A stretch of DNA of 64,000 nt from the NCBI GenBank assembly GCA_003116875.1, contig BCKT01000013.1, forward strand, positions 124,001 to 188,000. Direction: 5' to 3'. The notes below the pieces were generated by a model. The model did not search any database. It was not told the origin of the DNA and saw only the letters and a list, made by a program, of their open reading frames with translations. A program made the position numbers and the translations under genes. Within the stretch, counting starts at the first letter, position 1. Every line of letters begins with the position of its first letter. The stretch is from Takashimella koratensis. Lineage: Eukaryota > Basidiomycota > Tremellomycetes > Trichosporonales > Tetragoniomycetaceae. Shown here in pieces: positions 45,402 through 58,712 of this stretch.

Positions 45402-48400
45402 ATGCCCATCCCATTCTACCACCCTCAACCGGCTCCTCCGGCACTGTTCAACGGCCTCCCTCTGCCCCAGGCCAAGGCCAATATCTTCTCTCGGATGGTG
45501 TACCAATGGGTCACCCCGATTCTCAAAGCCGGCTACTCTCGCCCTCTCCAAGCGGAAGGTAAGTCTCATGGTTCATGTTAGATCGCTCCCAACTGACGCT
45601 CTCCCCAAGACCTCTGGGACCTATCTCCAGAGCTCCAGTGCCAGAACGTAAGCTTCTCCTTGGCATTTCATCTGAATCCCACCCTTACCCCTCGCTTCCC
45701 CCCTTACTGACCCCATCCAGGTGGCCAACACCCTCGAAGCGCACTTCCTCGCTCGCCTCCCCCCTTCTCTCCGCCACGCAGACACCCAAACCCTCCCTTC
45801 ACCCCAGGCGGAACAGATCTACCGCCGCGCTTCGCAAGCTTCTAGATCAGTTACACTGAGAGAAGCGTCATTGCTCAATATCGACCAGCATGTCGCGGTC
45901 GGGGCTGGGGTGGAGGTAGGGGATGAGGTGGAGGAGGAGATCAGGTGGGAGAGGAGGGTATCGATTGGGGCTACTGAGGTCCTTGGAGAGGCTAGGAAGG
46001 AGGGGGAGAAGAAGCGAGGGAGAAAGAACTGGATAGGATACGAGAAGAAGGAGACGAACGAGGGGGACGAGACGGACAAGGATGAGGAAAATGAGAAGGA
46101 AGATGCGAAACGGTACGCTAACCGAAAAGCGAAGAAGATTGCGCAGGGGAAATTGGCGATCGAGGATGGAAAGGAGTACGATATGAGCTTGTTGGCTGCA
46201 ATGTACAAGACGGTCTGGAGGCAATGGTGGCTTGCCACGGCGATCAAGCTAATTGGAGGTGAATATTCCCTTTCCCATACCTAGGATGCTGTGTTTCATC
46301 TCATTGTTTCATCCACAATAGCCGAAGCTGTGCTGATCTGTCCTTCCAGTTGCTCTAACCACTACAACGCCCCTCGTTACCCGGATCATCATAAATCAGC
46401 TCTCCCTCGCCTACGCATATCATCAAGCGAGTGCAGCGGGAGCTAGCACCGAGGGGTTAGAGAAGCCGAAATCCATTGGATACGGGATCGGCCTCGCTGT
46501 CGGTCTTTTTGCAATGAACTTTATTGGCGATCTCTTTGTCTCTCAGTCCAGGCAAATTGGGATGATCATTGGCTTCTCCCTTAGGTCATCTGTGAGTCTG
46601 GTCATGTAGCCAGAGGATCTGGGAGGCTTGAAGCTAACGGCGTTGGTCATGTGGGCCTTCTTTGCTCTTATTCGCAGTTGATGGATCTCATCTCTCGGAA
46701 ATCTCTGTAAGAGCTAGAAAACTTGACCAATCTGACTTTAGGCGACTCTCTGGCCGATCAAAGCTCCAATTTCCAAGCGGCAAGCTAACGACCATGCTAT
46801 CCGCCGATGTTTCTTTCCTCGTGAGCGAATTACCCATCCCCATCAGATGAATCACTTTTGGGGGATGTTGAAGGAGTGTCACTAACTTGCGCGAGCTAGG
46901 ATCTTACCGGTCCAGCAAGCATCGACTTGATTGTTCAGCCAATTCAAATCGTGATTGGAGTCGGACTTGTCATCTACACTCTTGGATCCTCTGCGCTTGT
47001 TGGTGTTGGAGTGAGTCGACCTGATGCCTTCTGCGGGGCCTTGAACTTTGGTGACTGATCTGACATATCTAATCTATACAGATCCTCGCTGCCGCTGGAC
47101 CAGTGCAAGGTCAGTATCCACATCTGCTCATTTTGTGGTCCCACCAGGACTCGGATATAATCTCTGCTGACACGAGCCTAGCCTTGATGTTTGTAGCGAT
47201 GGTGAAAGCCCGGAAAGAGCAGGTCAAAGTGGTCGATCTCCGAGTCAAGCTTCTCGCCGAAGTGATCAACAATATCCGAGCCGTCAAATTGTACTCATAT
47301 GAGAAGCTGTTCGAAGACAAGGTGTCGATTCTACGAGACGAAGAACTCGCTCGGCTAAAGCAAAACGGCTTTCATCGCGCGACCAGTACCGCAGTCATGT
47401 ACTTTCTCCCCATTATTGGGGCCGTCTGTGAGTAGGGTACAAGATTGTATCATTTAAGTAAAGTGGAGTGCCAACAGCTGATCGATCTTGGCGCAGTGAC
47501 ATTCGTAACGTTCGGACTAACTGGCCATACCCTTGATGTGGCAAGAGTCTTCTCGGGGCTTCAATTTTTCAATATCTTGCAGAACCCAGTCTCTATCCTC
47601 CCGATGACTATGACAGCGGTCAGTGACTCTCTCGTAGCCATGCGTGAGTGTACCTTCAAGGTTAAGCCAGTCAAAATGGCAATTCTCCTCTCTCGATCTC
47701 GCTCGTGGGCAGGTCCCCAGTCGGTGATAGAAGCGTGCTGATAAACGTAGGCCGTGTGGGCGCCTTGCTCAAGGCTGAAGAAGTACCCACAGCCTTGAAA
47801 ATCTCAAACAATTCACCCTACGGCGTGGACGTCGCCGGTGATTTTCAATTTGATGCGTTACCTGATAACCACGAGCCACCTGCTATTTCTACCAAAGAGA
47901 CCGAGAAGCCGCCAGGTGGAGACGACAAGTCAAGCCCTTTCAAACTGATAGACATCGTGATCAGGGCTCCACGAGGTAAGTCTCTGTGCAGGCAGAGTCC
48001 CATCAAATGTATTGCCGCCGAGCAGAACGTTGACCTGCTCGTAGGGAGCCTGGTGTGTATTGTAGGACGTGTAGGGACGGGCAAATCGGCACTGATCCGT
48101 GCAATGCTCAATGAGATGCGCCTACTCGGCGGCCATGTCGTCTTTGGCGGCGAAGTGAGCTACGGTAAGCTCCAGAAAGTCCCTATCTACAGCAATCCGA
48201 AAGACCGTGCCTGATGGAGCTTGGAACAGTCCCGCAGCAAGCCTGGGTCATGGCGGGATCCGCACTGGATAATATCACTTTCTCCCAAACCTCCGCGGAG
48301 ATCGATCACGAACGAGTCCAACGCGTTGTCGACGCTTGTGGCCTTCGAGCGGATATTGATATGTGGTCAGATGGTATCCAGTGAGTTCATGGTGACTTTA

Positions 48401-51400
48401 AACATGGAGTGGAACCCATATAAGCAGGCATAATTAACACTTTTGCGTTTGCGTAGGACAATGATCGGCGAGAGAGGGATCACGCTTTCCGGTGGTCAAA
48501 AACAACGCCTTTGTCTCGCCCGAGCGGCCTACGCCAAGTCGAGCCCGGTCGTGCTTCTTGATGACCCATTGTCCGCAGTGGACGCCAACGTGGCACATCA
48601 CTTGACGCGCAATTGTATCCTCTCCGGGCCATTCGCTGATCGGACCCGAATACTAGTCACGCATCACTTGGACGTACTCCCCGCAGCCGACCTGGTCGTT
48701 GTCATGGACCGTGACAGTGAAGGGAACGGGAGGATCACCCAGCAGGGGACTTACGAGGTCAGCAGGAACCGAGCGTGGTGGTTTACTGAACTGGAAGAAA
48801 GCTGATAGTGTCACAGCGACTCCTTGCATCCCCGGGAACGTTCAGGACCCTGATGCAAGAATTCGGGACCGAGGCATCGCAAGAACGCACGGCGGGTACA
48901 CCATCAACCACAGCCAACACCGAGCGGCGCAAACTTGGCCCTAGCCTCGGTGCACCTGGTACAAAGCTCATCATGGACGAAGAGCGCAAGACGGGCGTGG
49001 TCTCCGGTCGCGTGTATTTACGATATTTCCAATCCACGGGCTCTTGGTGGTGGGTCATCTTCATCGTGGCGGGATACGTCGTCACTGAGATCGCCTGGGT
49101 GGGGAATACCCTTTTCCTGGGCTTCTGGTCGGCGTCGTCCATATCCGGTTTCACCCAGGGCGATTTCATGGCCATCTACGCGTCCCTCGGCTTGGCCGTC
49201 GCAGTGTTTATGTGGTTAGACACATATCTCTTCTATTTGGCGGGGATCCGGGCATCATCTGCGCTCTTCCGTGGCGCGTGGGGGAAAGTGATACACAGCC
49301 CGATGAGCTGGCACGATCGGACACCGGCAGGGAGGATAATCAGCAGATTGTCGAAAGACATTGAAATGCTCGACGATAGGTTAAGTCAAGTCTGTGGGTT
49401 TTTCCTCGCCAATGCACTCGATGCCGCAGGGTCGTTTGGGCTGGTCGTGTACACTTATCCGTATTTGGGATTGGCGTTCATCCCGCTCATCCTATTCCTG
49501 GTGAGTACTGAGATACCACTCCATATTCCCACAGGAGGGAAAGGTGGCTGATGGGAGAGCCTATTCACGTCAGTCGCTGTGCACTTCATTTTACAGGCAG
49601 ACGTCGAGAGAGATTAAACGGATTGACTCGATCTCGCGATCGGCGATCTACAGCTCGTTTGGTGAGCAGGTAAGTATACTATCGTCGCTCTTGCATTGCC
49701 TCTTCGCTAAGTGTGTTCCAGCTCTCAGGCGTGCCTGTGATCCGTGCATTTGGGCAGCAAAAAAGATTTGAAGAGCGTCTTCAGCACGCAGTTAATGAAG
49801 AATGCGTGAGTGAATGGAGTCACAGAGGTGCTGACGGGTCAGAAAGCGTATATCATTACAGTGAGTATTGACTACCTCGCTTGGCTTTTGGATATGTTCA
49901 GATCAAAGCATGTTGATATTGATCGTCTGCTACTATTCAGATCTCCATTCAACGGTACGTCCCTCCTCTGTTTGCATTTGCTGAATATGCAGATGGCTCG
50001 CAGTCCGTCTCGATCTTTGCAGCAACGTTCTCATCATGGTGGGCGTCCAGTCTTGCACATCAAATGATTCGAGTGGAATGCTGACCTGGGGCATTCGTAA
50101 TAGCTCATTGCAATCGTCGCTGCCGTCCTCCGAGAGTCGTTGAATCCTGACAAAGTCGGTGTCGTGCTGACTTATACGCTAGCGACTGCAGCGGGTGAGA
50201 CAAAGTTCCCAGTTTCATCTCTATAGGTGATGGGATATCGTTAATTGGGCTAACTGACCTATCAAACGTAGTCTTCGCAACCCTGGTCTCGCAGTACGCC
50301 CAAGTCGAACAAGAGATGGTAAGATCCTCGCCTTTCACGACAAAGTCTTCATGGATGGAAACAGGTGCTGATTCGTTTGATTCGTTGTAGAATGCAATGG
50401 AACGGGTTCAGCATTACAACGAACTTGAAGTCGAGCAGGAACAGTCTGAAGGCCCAGAACCCGACCCCACATGGCCAGCGAGAGGCGAAGTGTCCTTCCG
50501 CGACGTGGAAATGAGGTACCGGCCTGAGCTACCACTTGTTCTCAAGGGCATCTCGTTCACCGTTCGACCGGGACACAAGATCGGCGTCGTCGGCCGTACA
50601 GGGGCTGGGAAGAGCAGTCTGGCGCAGGCCTTGTTCCGGACTGTCGAGATCAGTGGGGGGAGTATCATCATCGACGATGTGGATATCTCCAAGCTCAACC
50701 TACACACTGTAAGTAACATCGTAGTCCATCACAGTCCCGTGCCACCGATTTTGTCTGCTATCTTGACACGAAAAGCTGAACTGAGCCAACCCTTGATCGC
50801 CCAGCTCCGTTCGCGCATGTCGATCATCCCCCAAGACGCATTCGTCTTCGCCGGCACAGTACGAGACAATATCGACCCAACTCACGCTCGTACAGACGAA
50901 GAGCTGCAAGATATCCTCGATGCGATCAGGTCAAGCCCGAATACGTCACAGACGATGAAGGACAAGTTTAGACTAGAGATGGTCGTTGAGAGTGAAGGTG
51001 CAAATTTCAGTGCAGGAGAGAAACAACTGCGTGAGTTGAAATCTCGGCTAGTCGTCTTGTTATTTGCTCGCACTATTGCTTAGGCTAGTACGCTGACTTT
51101 TGACCGGATTGCAGTGGCTCTTTTTCGTGCACTTGCAAGGGGGTGCAGGGTACTCCTTCTCGACGAAGCGACATCGTCGGTCGACCCAGAGACAGACGCG
51201 TTGATCCAACGCCTCATCCGGACAAAATTTGTCAATGCGACGGTAGGTGCCATTCCCACGCACAGCCAAGTGTTCACTGACTTTGAATCCACTGTAGCTC
51301 ATTTGCATCGCTCATCGGCTGCAAACCATCATCGGATGCGACAGGATCCTCGTGATGGATGCTGGCGCTGTCGCAGAGGTTAGCCTTGGACTTCTGCCCT

Positions 51401-51608
51401 CATCACACCCCTCCCCCGGATGATATTTTAAGCTAGCGCTGACATCCCATTCAGTACGACACCCCCCTCACGCTGTACGACCAAGAAGGATCCATCTTCC
51501 GTTCCTTTTGTGACAAGGCGGTACGTGGTCTCTCTGACCTACGAACGCTTTGCGCCGATGCTGACCATACTTCAGTCTCTCTCGCGCCAAGACCTTCTCG
51601 ACGCCTAA
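45402..51608 (+). CDS. ABCC/Yor1-type ABC transporter (full-length, no TMD0)
   Basis: Full ABC exporter of the C family, arranged TMD1-NBD1-TMD2-NBD2, probably exporting drugs, conjugates or organic anions from the plasma or vacuolar membrane. It starts [13 protein letters not shown], then [20 protein letters not shown], the Yor1/MRP elbow. NBD1 has Walker [10 protein letters not shown], signature LSGGQKQR, Walker [13 protein letters not shown] and H-loop VTHH. NBD2 has Walker [11 protein letters not shown]-loop SIIPQDAF, C-loop as FSAGEKQL, Walker [13 protein letters not shown] and the H-loop AHRL. TMD2 contains [20 protein letters not shown]. More than 20 short exons. A highly charged insert of about 80 residues (near 45990-46170) precedes TMD1. 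The NBD2 C-loop is degenerate. The reading frame can be followed through all exons to TAA 51606-51608. Confidence 0.88.
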
Positions 51609-51758
51609 TTGCCCACTCACTATGTTCATACTCCTACAACGCAAGAAATTACGGACAGATGATAATCTACAGTATGTTTATGTCGTACAATTATGATTTT
51701 ACAAATCCCAGAAATCATGTACAGTACAGACCCCGCATGCAACAGATCTCCTTGTGAT

Positions 51759-53339
51759 TCATTCAGGCGTAACTGCCTCATCCTTATTCAAATGTGGCGA
51801 CATGGGCTCCGGCGACATGGCCTCACCCTTGCCCATCTCTGATACCATCCGCTCCAAACGTTGTCGATACGACCTTTGTAACACGCGCCTTGCCGTCCTC
51901 GTCGATGGTTCTAAGTTGGAAACTATCAGCACCGTCCGTTTCTCTAAACTGATGACCACGTCACACTTACTCTTGAGACCTAGCAGCGTCGCTTTGAGCA
52001 AGATCTGTCGCCTGTTCCTACCCTTGAACCCGCGGACGACAAAGTCCCAGTCGATGCGCTTGCCCGTGATCAGCTGTGACTGCGCGGCGAGGTCGCGCAG
52101 GCGCTGGATCTCGACTTCCGACCAGACGCCTAGGTAATTCGGCGGGTCCGATGACTGAGTCTGCTGTGACTGCTGATGCGCCAAGTCTTCGACCGGCCCC
52201 TCACCAGAGTAAGCCGACCCCGGTGTCGCAGGTAGGGGAGATGACTTGCTATCATTCGACTCGCAGGTGAGCGGCGGTGGTGAGATAGGAGGCCCGTCGG
52301 CGATGAGTGACGATGCGACTTTACCAACACTCTCTACTGCCTCTTTCCATCGCTCGCTAATGTCCTCTCCAACCTTGCCTCCGGAATCCGCACTCGTCGT
52401 CATGGCTTCATGAACAACCTCGGCGCGGGTGCACTCCATCAGCCGTGCGAGGTCGGCGTAGTATCGACCCGTAATGACGAGAACGAGATTGCGGAAGAGC
52501 GCAGGAGATCGAATCGCCATTTCCTGTTCTCGAGCGGCACCCAGCTCAGCTGCGTCGGCGATAGTGGAGCGTTTCTTACCGCCCTTTCGACGAGAGTGGG
52601 GTGATGAAGAGCGAGGGCGTGAAGCTGAAGTCGGGGTGTTAGCTGTGGAGCCGTCGGGGGTGATTGAGTGGTGATGGCAGTAAAGAGAAGGCAGAGGCTC
52701 ACTGCTTGAACCGGGACTGGTCGCCGACGTCGCGGGGCTGGATGCACTACCAAATTCTGATGAGACAGGCATGTGTGCAGAAGTCGCCGTGGATGGGATA
52801 TTCAGGTACTCTTCGAACTCGGCGACGTCGGTCAGATCAACGCTGAGCGCTGGCGGTGGCGATGCATGAGTGCCGGCGGTCGGTGCGGCCTCGCCCATGC
52901 TGGATGGTTCGAAAGATTGAGGTTGCATTGTATCAAGTGGTTGAGTGTACGGCATATTGATCAAAGGGTCTGTGAGTCCGCTCAGGCCGCCCGGAAACGT
53001 GGTCGCCAGGTTGTGCCAAGGTTGCAGGGCGTCGAGAAGGGCAGGTGGTCTGAGCGTATCGGGGGTCGTTGCGTCAAGTCCAAATGCACGGAGGAGATCG
53101 TCGTCGTCTCTCCACAAATCCTCAAGGTTGACACAGGATAAAGTGTCGAAGTCGGGCGAGGAGGTTGGTAACCCCGTGTCGTGCTGCGCAAGCGGTTTAA
53201 GGGTGGATGGTGTCGGTGATGAGGGCTGGTGGGATGGGTCGCAAGGTGGGTGGCCAGGGACAAAAGCGCCGGGGGCGGCAACAGCCTCCGTTGCCGCCGT
53301 TGATGGGAACGAGGAAGGGAGGAGAAACTCGTCGGTCAT
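51759..53339 (-). CDS. SANT/Myb-like nuclear protein
   Basis: Open from ATG 53339 to TGA 51759 (526 codons). Mostly Pro/Ser/Thr-rich and acidic at the N-terminus, which looks like an activation or disordered region. There is a basic patch SRRKGGKKRSTIADAAELG, then a helical part (RNLVLVITGRYYADLARLME). Near the C-terminus is a Myb/SANT-like block: GVWSEVEIQRLRDLAAQSQ, IDWDFVVRGFKGRNRRQILL, KATLLGLK. Two segments have full intron signals and could be spliced without breaking frame: a 78-nt one (GTGAGC ... CTAACACCCCGACTTCAG) and a 60-nt one (GTAAGT ... CTGATAGTTTCCAACTTAG). I think both are introns, giving a 480-residue protein. DNA binding is inferred from the SANT pattern; the target is unknown. 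Confidence 0.6.
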   Translation of the reverse strand: MTDEFLLPSSFPSTAATEAVAAPGAFVPGHPPCDPSHQPSSPTPSTLKPLAQHDTGLPTSSPDFDTLSCVNLEDLWRDDDDLLRAFGLDATTPDTLRPPALLDALQPWHNLATTFPGGLSGLTDPLINMPYTQPLDTMQPQSFEPSSMGEAAPTAGTHASPPPALSVDLTDVAEFEEYLNIPSTATSAHMPVSSEFGSASSPATSATSPGSSSEPLPSLYCHHHSITPDGSTANTPTSASRPRSSSPHSRRKGGKKRSTIADAAELGAAREQEMAIRSPALFRNLVLVITGRYYADLARLMECTRAEVVHEAMTTSADSGGKVGEDISERWKEAVESVGKVASSLIADGPPISPPPLTCESNDSKSSPLPATPGSAYSGEGPVEDLAHQQSQQTQSSDPPNYLGVWSEVEIQRLRDLAAQSQLITGKRIDWDFVVRGFKGRNRRQILLKATLLGLKSKCDVVISLEKRTVLIVSNLEPSTRTARRVLQRSYRQRLERMVSEMGKGEAMSPEPMSPHLNKDEAVTPE

Positions 53340-53905
53340 GGTACGCGGCTCGTTTCGCGGGGTAGGGAGGTAGGGAGTTAGGAGGTAGGGGGTAGGTAGG
53401 GATGGATAGGTTGGAGGGGAGGAACAATAAGAAAAGGCCGTGAGGAAAGCGTTTCACGCTGAGACACGTTTCGACCAGTGGGAATCGGTAGGGAGGTCGT
53501 GAGGGAGGTACAATAGCACGGACAGATCAACCCCGTTCAAAGGGCGAGAAAGAGACGCTCCTGATCAAGGAGAACTGGACGCGGGGTAGATGGCCGAACC
53601 ACTTAAGGAGGCGGAAAGTTGAGAGACAGCGAGCAGTTGACTGATATGTGCTATGCAGAGTAAGGTATGCAAGAGAGATGACAAGATGGTGAGGATACCA
53701 GGAGGTGTTATGTATCGCTATGAAGTGGAGATGTTGTGGTCAGAGATGCGATGATCGCAGACGAAACAAATAGATTTTGATGCAGTGATGGGAGGGGGCG
53801 AGATGGTGATGGGCAACGATGATAGCTTTGGCTTTCGCCGCCATGTCAACGGGGCGATGAGAGTCGGTCACGGCGGGCGCGGGCAGAGGGCGACTACCAC
53901 CATGG
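53340..53905. other. Intergenic region between two minus-strand genes
   Basis: 566 bases: promoter of the SANT-like gene and 3' flank of the THADA gene. A TAGGGAGGTAGG-like repeat lies at 53362-53400. No gene is seen. Confidence 0.5.
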
Positions 53906-56900
53906 CTATGCGTATCCTTTCCTTTGTATATCGATCCTTTGTTGCAAGGACCACCTCGCGTCCCAGGCGTCATCTATTGGACTGACGCCGGTCAGACCGC
54001 CGCGCTCGTCCTTCCCTTCACGTTCTTGTCGTTGACGCACAGCACGCTCATACTCCCTTTCAAGGTCATCCATCGTCGTCTCAAGTTGAAAATGATGTTG
54101 ATGTTGATGGTCGACCTCGTGATGGTGACGCGCGTCGCCCGAGTCGCCACTCGCCCGGGGCCGAGGTCTGTGCCACTGTATCAGCGTCTCAGTGGCGAAT
54201 CGCGCGTCCACCAAATCGTCTCGGAAAATGTTGTTGGGCTCTTCCTCGAACAAGATGCCCGATCTGTCTTGAGGCCGAGAGAGCATGCGTGAGATCTCGT
54301 GCTCTGCATCATTAGCGAAATTCCCGAAAACCTGAAACCAGAAATGCACGTACGATAGGTTGATTGATTGATGGCCAGGTCCACGAGCCAGGGCTCCCAA
54401 GCATCCCGATCCGACTCGTTCGCCACCTCCCGCTGCAACCATGACCACCACATCTTCAGTGCCTTGAGCTGCGCAACAGGCCGTCCAACTCCGAGGCTAG
54501 TTGTGACGATGCTCGCAGCCTCGGTACGGATATCCGGATCGTCGTCCTGCAGCAACCGAAGCAAGGATTTCTGGAGAGCGATCTGTGCGGTCGATAGCGA
54601 CCCCTGAGACGGGGAGAACATGTACGACGCAATGTGCTTCACGCAGACGACGCTGGCAAACCTCGATGGTTCGGACTGATAGCTGGTCAGTCGGGAAAAA
54701 TGTCTCGACTCACCATATCTTCGTGCGACACTTGAGCAATCCACTTTGCAAGTTGGTCGGCTTTCGTGACAAAACCCTCCGAAGACGTGATTGCCCAACC
54801 GAAAGCCATCAACGACGCTTCTCGCAGCGGCGCACACTTGGTCGTCGTCACGAGGCGGGTCGCGCGGTCGCACAGCTTGTCGAGTGAAGTGATCTCAGGC
54901 GCCTTTGGGAGGCGAGAAATCAACTCGAAAGCTTGGGCCAGCTCCAAGTCCCCAGCGCTTGACGAAAGCCCAAGCCGAAGCAGCGCTGACACGACCTCGG
55001 GACTGACAGACGCCGCTGGGTCGACTTTGTCAAGCGCGGCCAGCCTAAGCTCTTCGCACGACGACGATAGCGCCGTGGCGAGTGCAGTCGGCTCATTGTT
55101 CATCAAAAGGTAACCAGCGCACGACGAGATGAGAAGGTCATGACCTGGCTGTGAAGCGGGACTTCCGATCGTCTGAGTCGCGACAATCTTTGCCGCCTCG
55201 CGAATGGTTGAAGAGGCATTCGCGTTGAGCCGGAGGTATGCCGTGGCGCAGTCGAGAGCCAACGCTGCGTTCAATGGAGACTGATATCGCCTTTGCAGAA
55301 TGGACAAGAGTCCGCGTTCGAGCTTGAACCGGTCGGTCGTTACATCAAGCACGTCGCTTATAATGCGATGGAGAAACAGCAAGAGCCCATTTACTTCGTT
55401 AGGCGATGCAGTGGACTGAATGGTCGAACAGGTCCCTATCGCTTGCATCATCGCCGCCTTTGGTGAGACAAAGGACGACAGTGCCTGTGCCGCGACGGTC
55501 CGAACCTGCCATTCTGGGCTGCTCAAGAACGACCCAACGAGAGGAGCGAGACTATCGGCGAGCTCTTGCCCTTCCTGTGACCATCGAAGACTGCGAAGGA
55601 TGTTGAGGATAGGGAAAAGAGGTGAATGCGATCCGAGGCTCGGTGCCGATGCCGCGCTTTTGGGGATAGCCTTGCGAGAGGTGTCGAGAAAATCTCTGAC
55701 GTAGGGGATGATTCTTGGATACTTGGCTTGCCAGCTGGCCAGCGATTGTCGCGCGTTAAGCGTTGTTCGGGATTGGAAAATATCCTGGCCCCTGCCGGAA
55801 CTGAGCGAGCGGTTGATGAGAGTGGAAAAGAGTAGCAACCCTACGTTGCGGACGTTCCAACTGGTATCATCAGCACATGCTCCGGTAGAGTTCCGCGCAC
55901 TACCACCTACTTGTTCGAGGTGAAAGCTTCCAGGGCAACCATAACCGCCTTTTCGAGGTACTTTGGTAGCGCCTTGGTCTGGCGTGCGTCAAGCAAGACC
56001 GTCTTGAGGACGTTCATTGCGTGGACTTTAGTCACATCCGATGAAGCTGCGTTGGATACTCGTGCCAGGTTGACGAGCTGGTCGACCGCTTTATCCAACA
56101 GCTCGACATCGCCTGTCACGATTGCCAGGACGCTATACGGCAGTGCAGCCGAACGTCGGGTCGTCGAGTGCTGATCGCTGGCAATCGTCTCAAGCTCTTG
56201 CTGCGATTATCAGCTCAAGCTATTCAATGACGGAGACATACCTCGAGCCATTCTACCACCAAAGGTCGCAGGTCAGGGATGGATCTGATAACCTCGACCA
56301 ACTGTCCGAGGGCTGGCGCAATGCGAGAGAAAGTCCCTCGATGACGGATCTCATGCATCCACGTGAGAAACAGCGAGCCCCCTGCTTTGATCTCGTCGAT
56401 GGCCCACAGACACTGACTCGCTCCATCTTGCTTGAGAGGCAGGATAAGAATCGCTGAGAGCAAGTCGCTACCGAGCGGGTTCAGCGTCATTCAATCAAAC
56501 TTTCGATGTACTCACGCTGCTTCTTTCACCGCCCGCCAACAGCCCGATAAGAGGTTGGTATGGTCCATCGCATCGTCGCCTTCGCCATCGTCTCCTTCAG
56601 CCAGAACCTCATACGCTCTGGCAATCTCATGAGCCGCACTCGATGCTTCCGCAGAAGTCAAGGAGATGACAGGCCGAGTTGCCCGCCACACCCTGTTCAC
56701 CTGGTCGAACAGGCGGTGCAGGAGTGGCTTCCAGATCGCCTGTTGTTCGGGCGTTTTAACGCTCAGGTATGAGATGATGTCGCTGTTTGCGCATACTGTC
56801 AGCGTGTGGGGGAGGTATGTCAAGGGGCAAACGCACCTGAGAGCAGAGAGAGGTCCGTGGAGAGGATTCTCGACGATCCCAACCGCGAGCTCCCGTTCGA

Positions 56901-58712
56901 CTTGAACCAGATGCTGTTCCAGCAAATCCGCCAACTCGCCGACAAAACGCAGGGACTGAACATGAGAAGAGTCGTCTGAAGTCTGCACAATCTTCGTGAA
57001 GATGATACAGAGAGCAGCCCGTCCAGCCTCTGCTTGGGTTTTGCGAGGATGGTTCAGCGAAGCTAATGCCGACGCGAAGAGTGTTTGCGCCGCGACTGAC
57101 TGCATGGTCTCGTATCCTGGCATAGGCGATGGAGCGAGCTCAATTCTGACCAGTCAGTACGGTCAGCACACAACTGCAACTTACATTTGCCTTGCCTGAA
57201 TCCGAGTATCCGTGAATTCACTAGCTTGACAGCCGATGAGCAAATCAATCCGTTCAGCATTAAAAATGTGGCTTTTGCGCTCCGGGAATAAGTCGAGATA
57301 GAGCCGGAGAAGCTTGAGGATGAACATGGCTCGGATGGCGGGGTGTCGACGAGCACTGCCCAAGGCAGGGTTGACAAAGTCTTCCAAGAACCATTGATGA
57401 AACGACTCGACAGCGTCAAGTGAGGATGCCTTGGAAGGGTCTTTGACGATGGCTTTCCGGGCCATGGCTTGAGCCGCAGTGAGCTGGGTGAAAAATGCGT
57501 GGACAGCCGACGCCAGGTCCGTTCGTCCACTGACCAGTCAGTTCATATACTTGCGTCTCACTCACGAAGCACTAGGCAAAACCTCGTTCCAGAGCAAGGA
57601 CTGTTTGACGAGCTCCAGCGTATCCTCGCTCAGCAAATTCTTCGCGTTGGTGATGATCTGGAAAGCTCGTAACCGGATAGTATCTTCCGCATGTGCAATT
57701 GCGTCGTTCAAGCTTGACAAGGGAAGATCCGAGATGTCAATGACGCGATTGTTGACGCCCAAAGCGGCGACCGTGATCCATGCGGGAAATGTATCGACGA
57801 CGACACCGTTGGTTTCGGTAGTTCGGTCGAGCATGTCAAGCAGAGAGAGGACGCTTTTGGGATGTCGCTTGAAGATCGCCGGCAAGAGATATCGATCGAC
57901 GAGTTGAGACGACGCCGAGCTTCGTTCTTGAAGAAGAGGCACGAGGGGCGCCATCATGTATCTGTCCTTGTCTTCCTCAGTGGCGTTGGCCGGCACATTT
58001 CGCCGTCGAGAGAGCAAATTGGCGAGGATGCCACACCTGGTGCTAGCGCCATCGGTGGTGTTCAGATCGCGCAGAAGATTGTCGTAGAGGTCCTGGGGAA
58101 GCACATTGGACGGCATCACCTCAATCAAGATAGATGCCACGAGGAGGTTCGTTCGGTCGGTCGTCCCGGAGTTAACGACGCTGAGGAAGAGGGGCGCGAG
58201 GATTGACCCTTGACCTGATGAAGAAGATGTCGAAGGGGCAGGCAAGACTTCTGCAAATCGTGCAGCGGCGGTCAATGCGTCTACGGCGCGAAGAGAGTTT
58301 GGTCTAATAGCTTCGTGAATCTTGGTGAGAATGAGCTTTGAGATTGAGCCGTCCGGGAGAAGAACCGATGCGAGGTTCTGGTATATGCGGTCGATGAGAT
58401 GGGTTGGTTCCGAGGTAGGTGGTGAGTTTGGGGGACGAGTGAGTGCAGCTCGGAGTTGACGAAAGAGGACGGCGAGAAACGCGAGAAGGTCTTGCTCTGT
58501 TGTGCCGGGTGTGGGGGAAACAGCGAGCTGAAGAGCCTCGTCAAGCAGCTCGCTGAGAGGCAGAGGATACCGGTCAGTTCGAGGTCAGAGAGAAGGACGC
58601 GGATGAGGGGGTCAACACACCCTTGGAGGAGCTCGGCTGGCAGGGACTTCTGCAAGACACGGCGCAGACGATCCGCCTCGGACTGAGTCGATGATCTTGC
58701 CTCTGCTCCCAT
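53906..58712 (-). CDS. THADA/Trm732 family protein (tRNA 2'-O-methylation partner)
   Basis: Large HEAT-repeat protein. Trm732 pairs with the Trm7 methyltransferase to methylate the ribose at position 32 of tRNA anticodon loops, and THADA is the animal homologue. The diagnostic DUF2428 block is present across an intron at 55904-55860: DVTKVHAMNVLKTVLLDARQ, LEKAVMVALEAFTSNKWNVRNV, GLLLFSTLINRSLSSGRG. Helical repeats run on both sides (for example KHPKSV-type segments and DDDPDIRTEAASIVTTSLGV near the C-terminus). The end has the ISRMLSRPQDRSGILFEEEP region that matches the family's C-terminal part. Starts MGAEARSSTQSEADRLRRVL at 58712. Ten or more exons, estimated at about 1,400 residues, which fits yeast Trm732. 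Confidence 0.82.
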
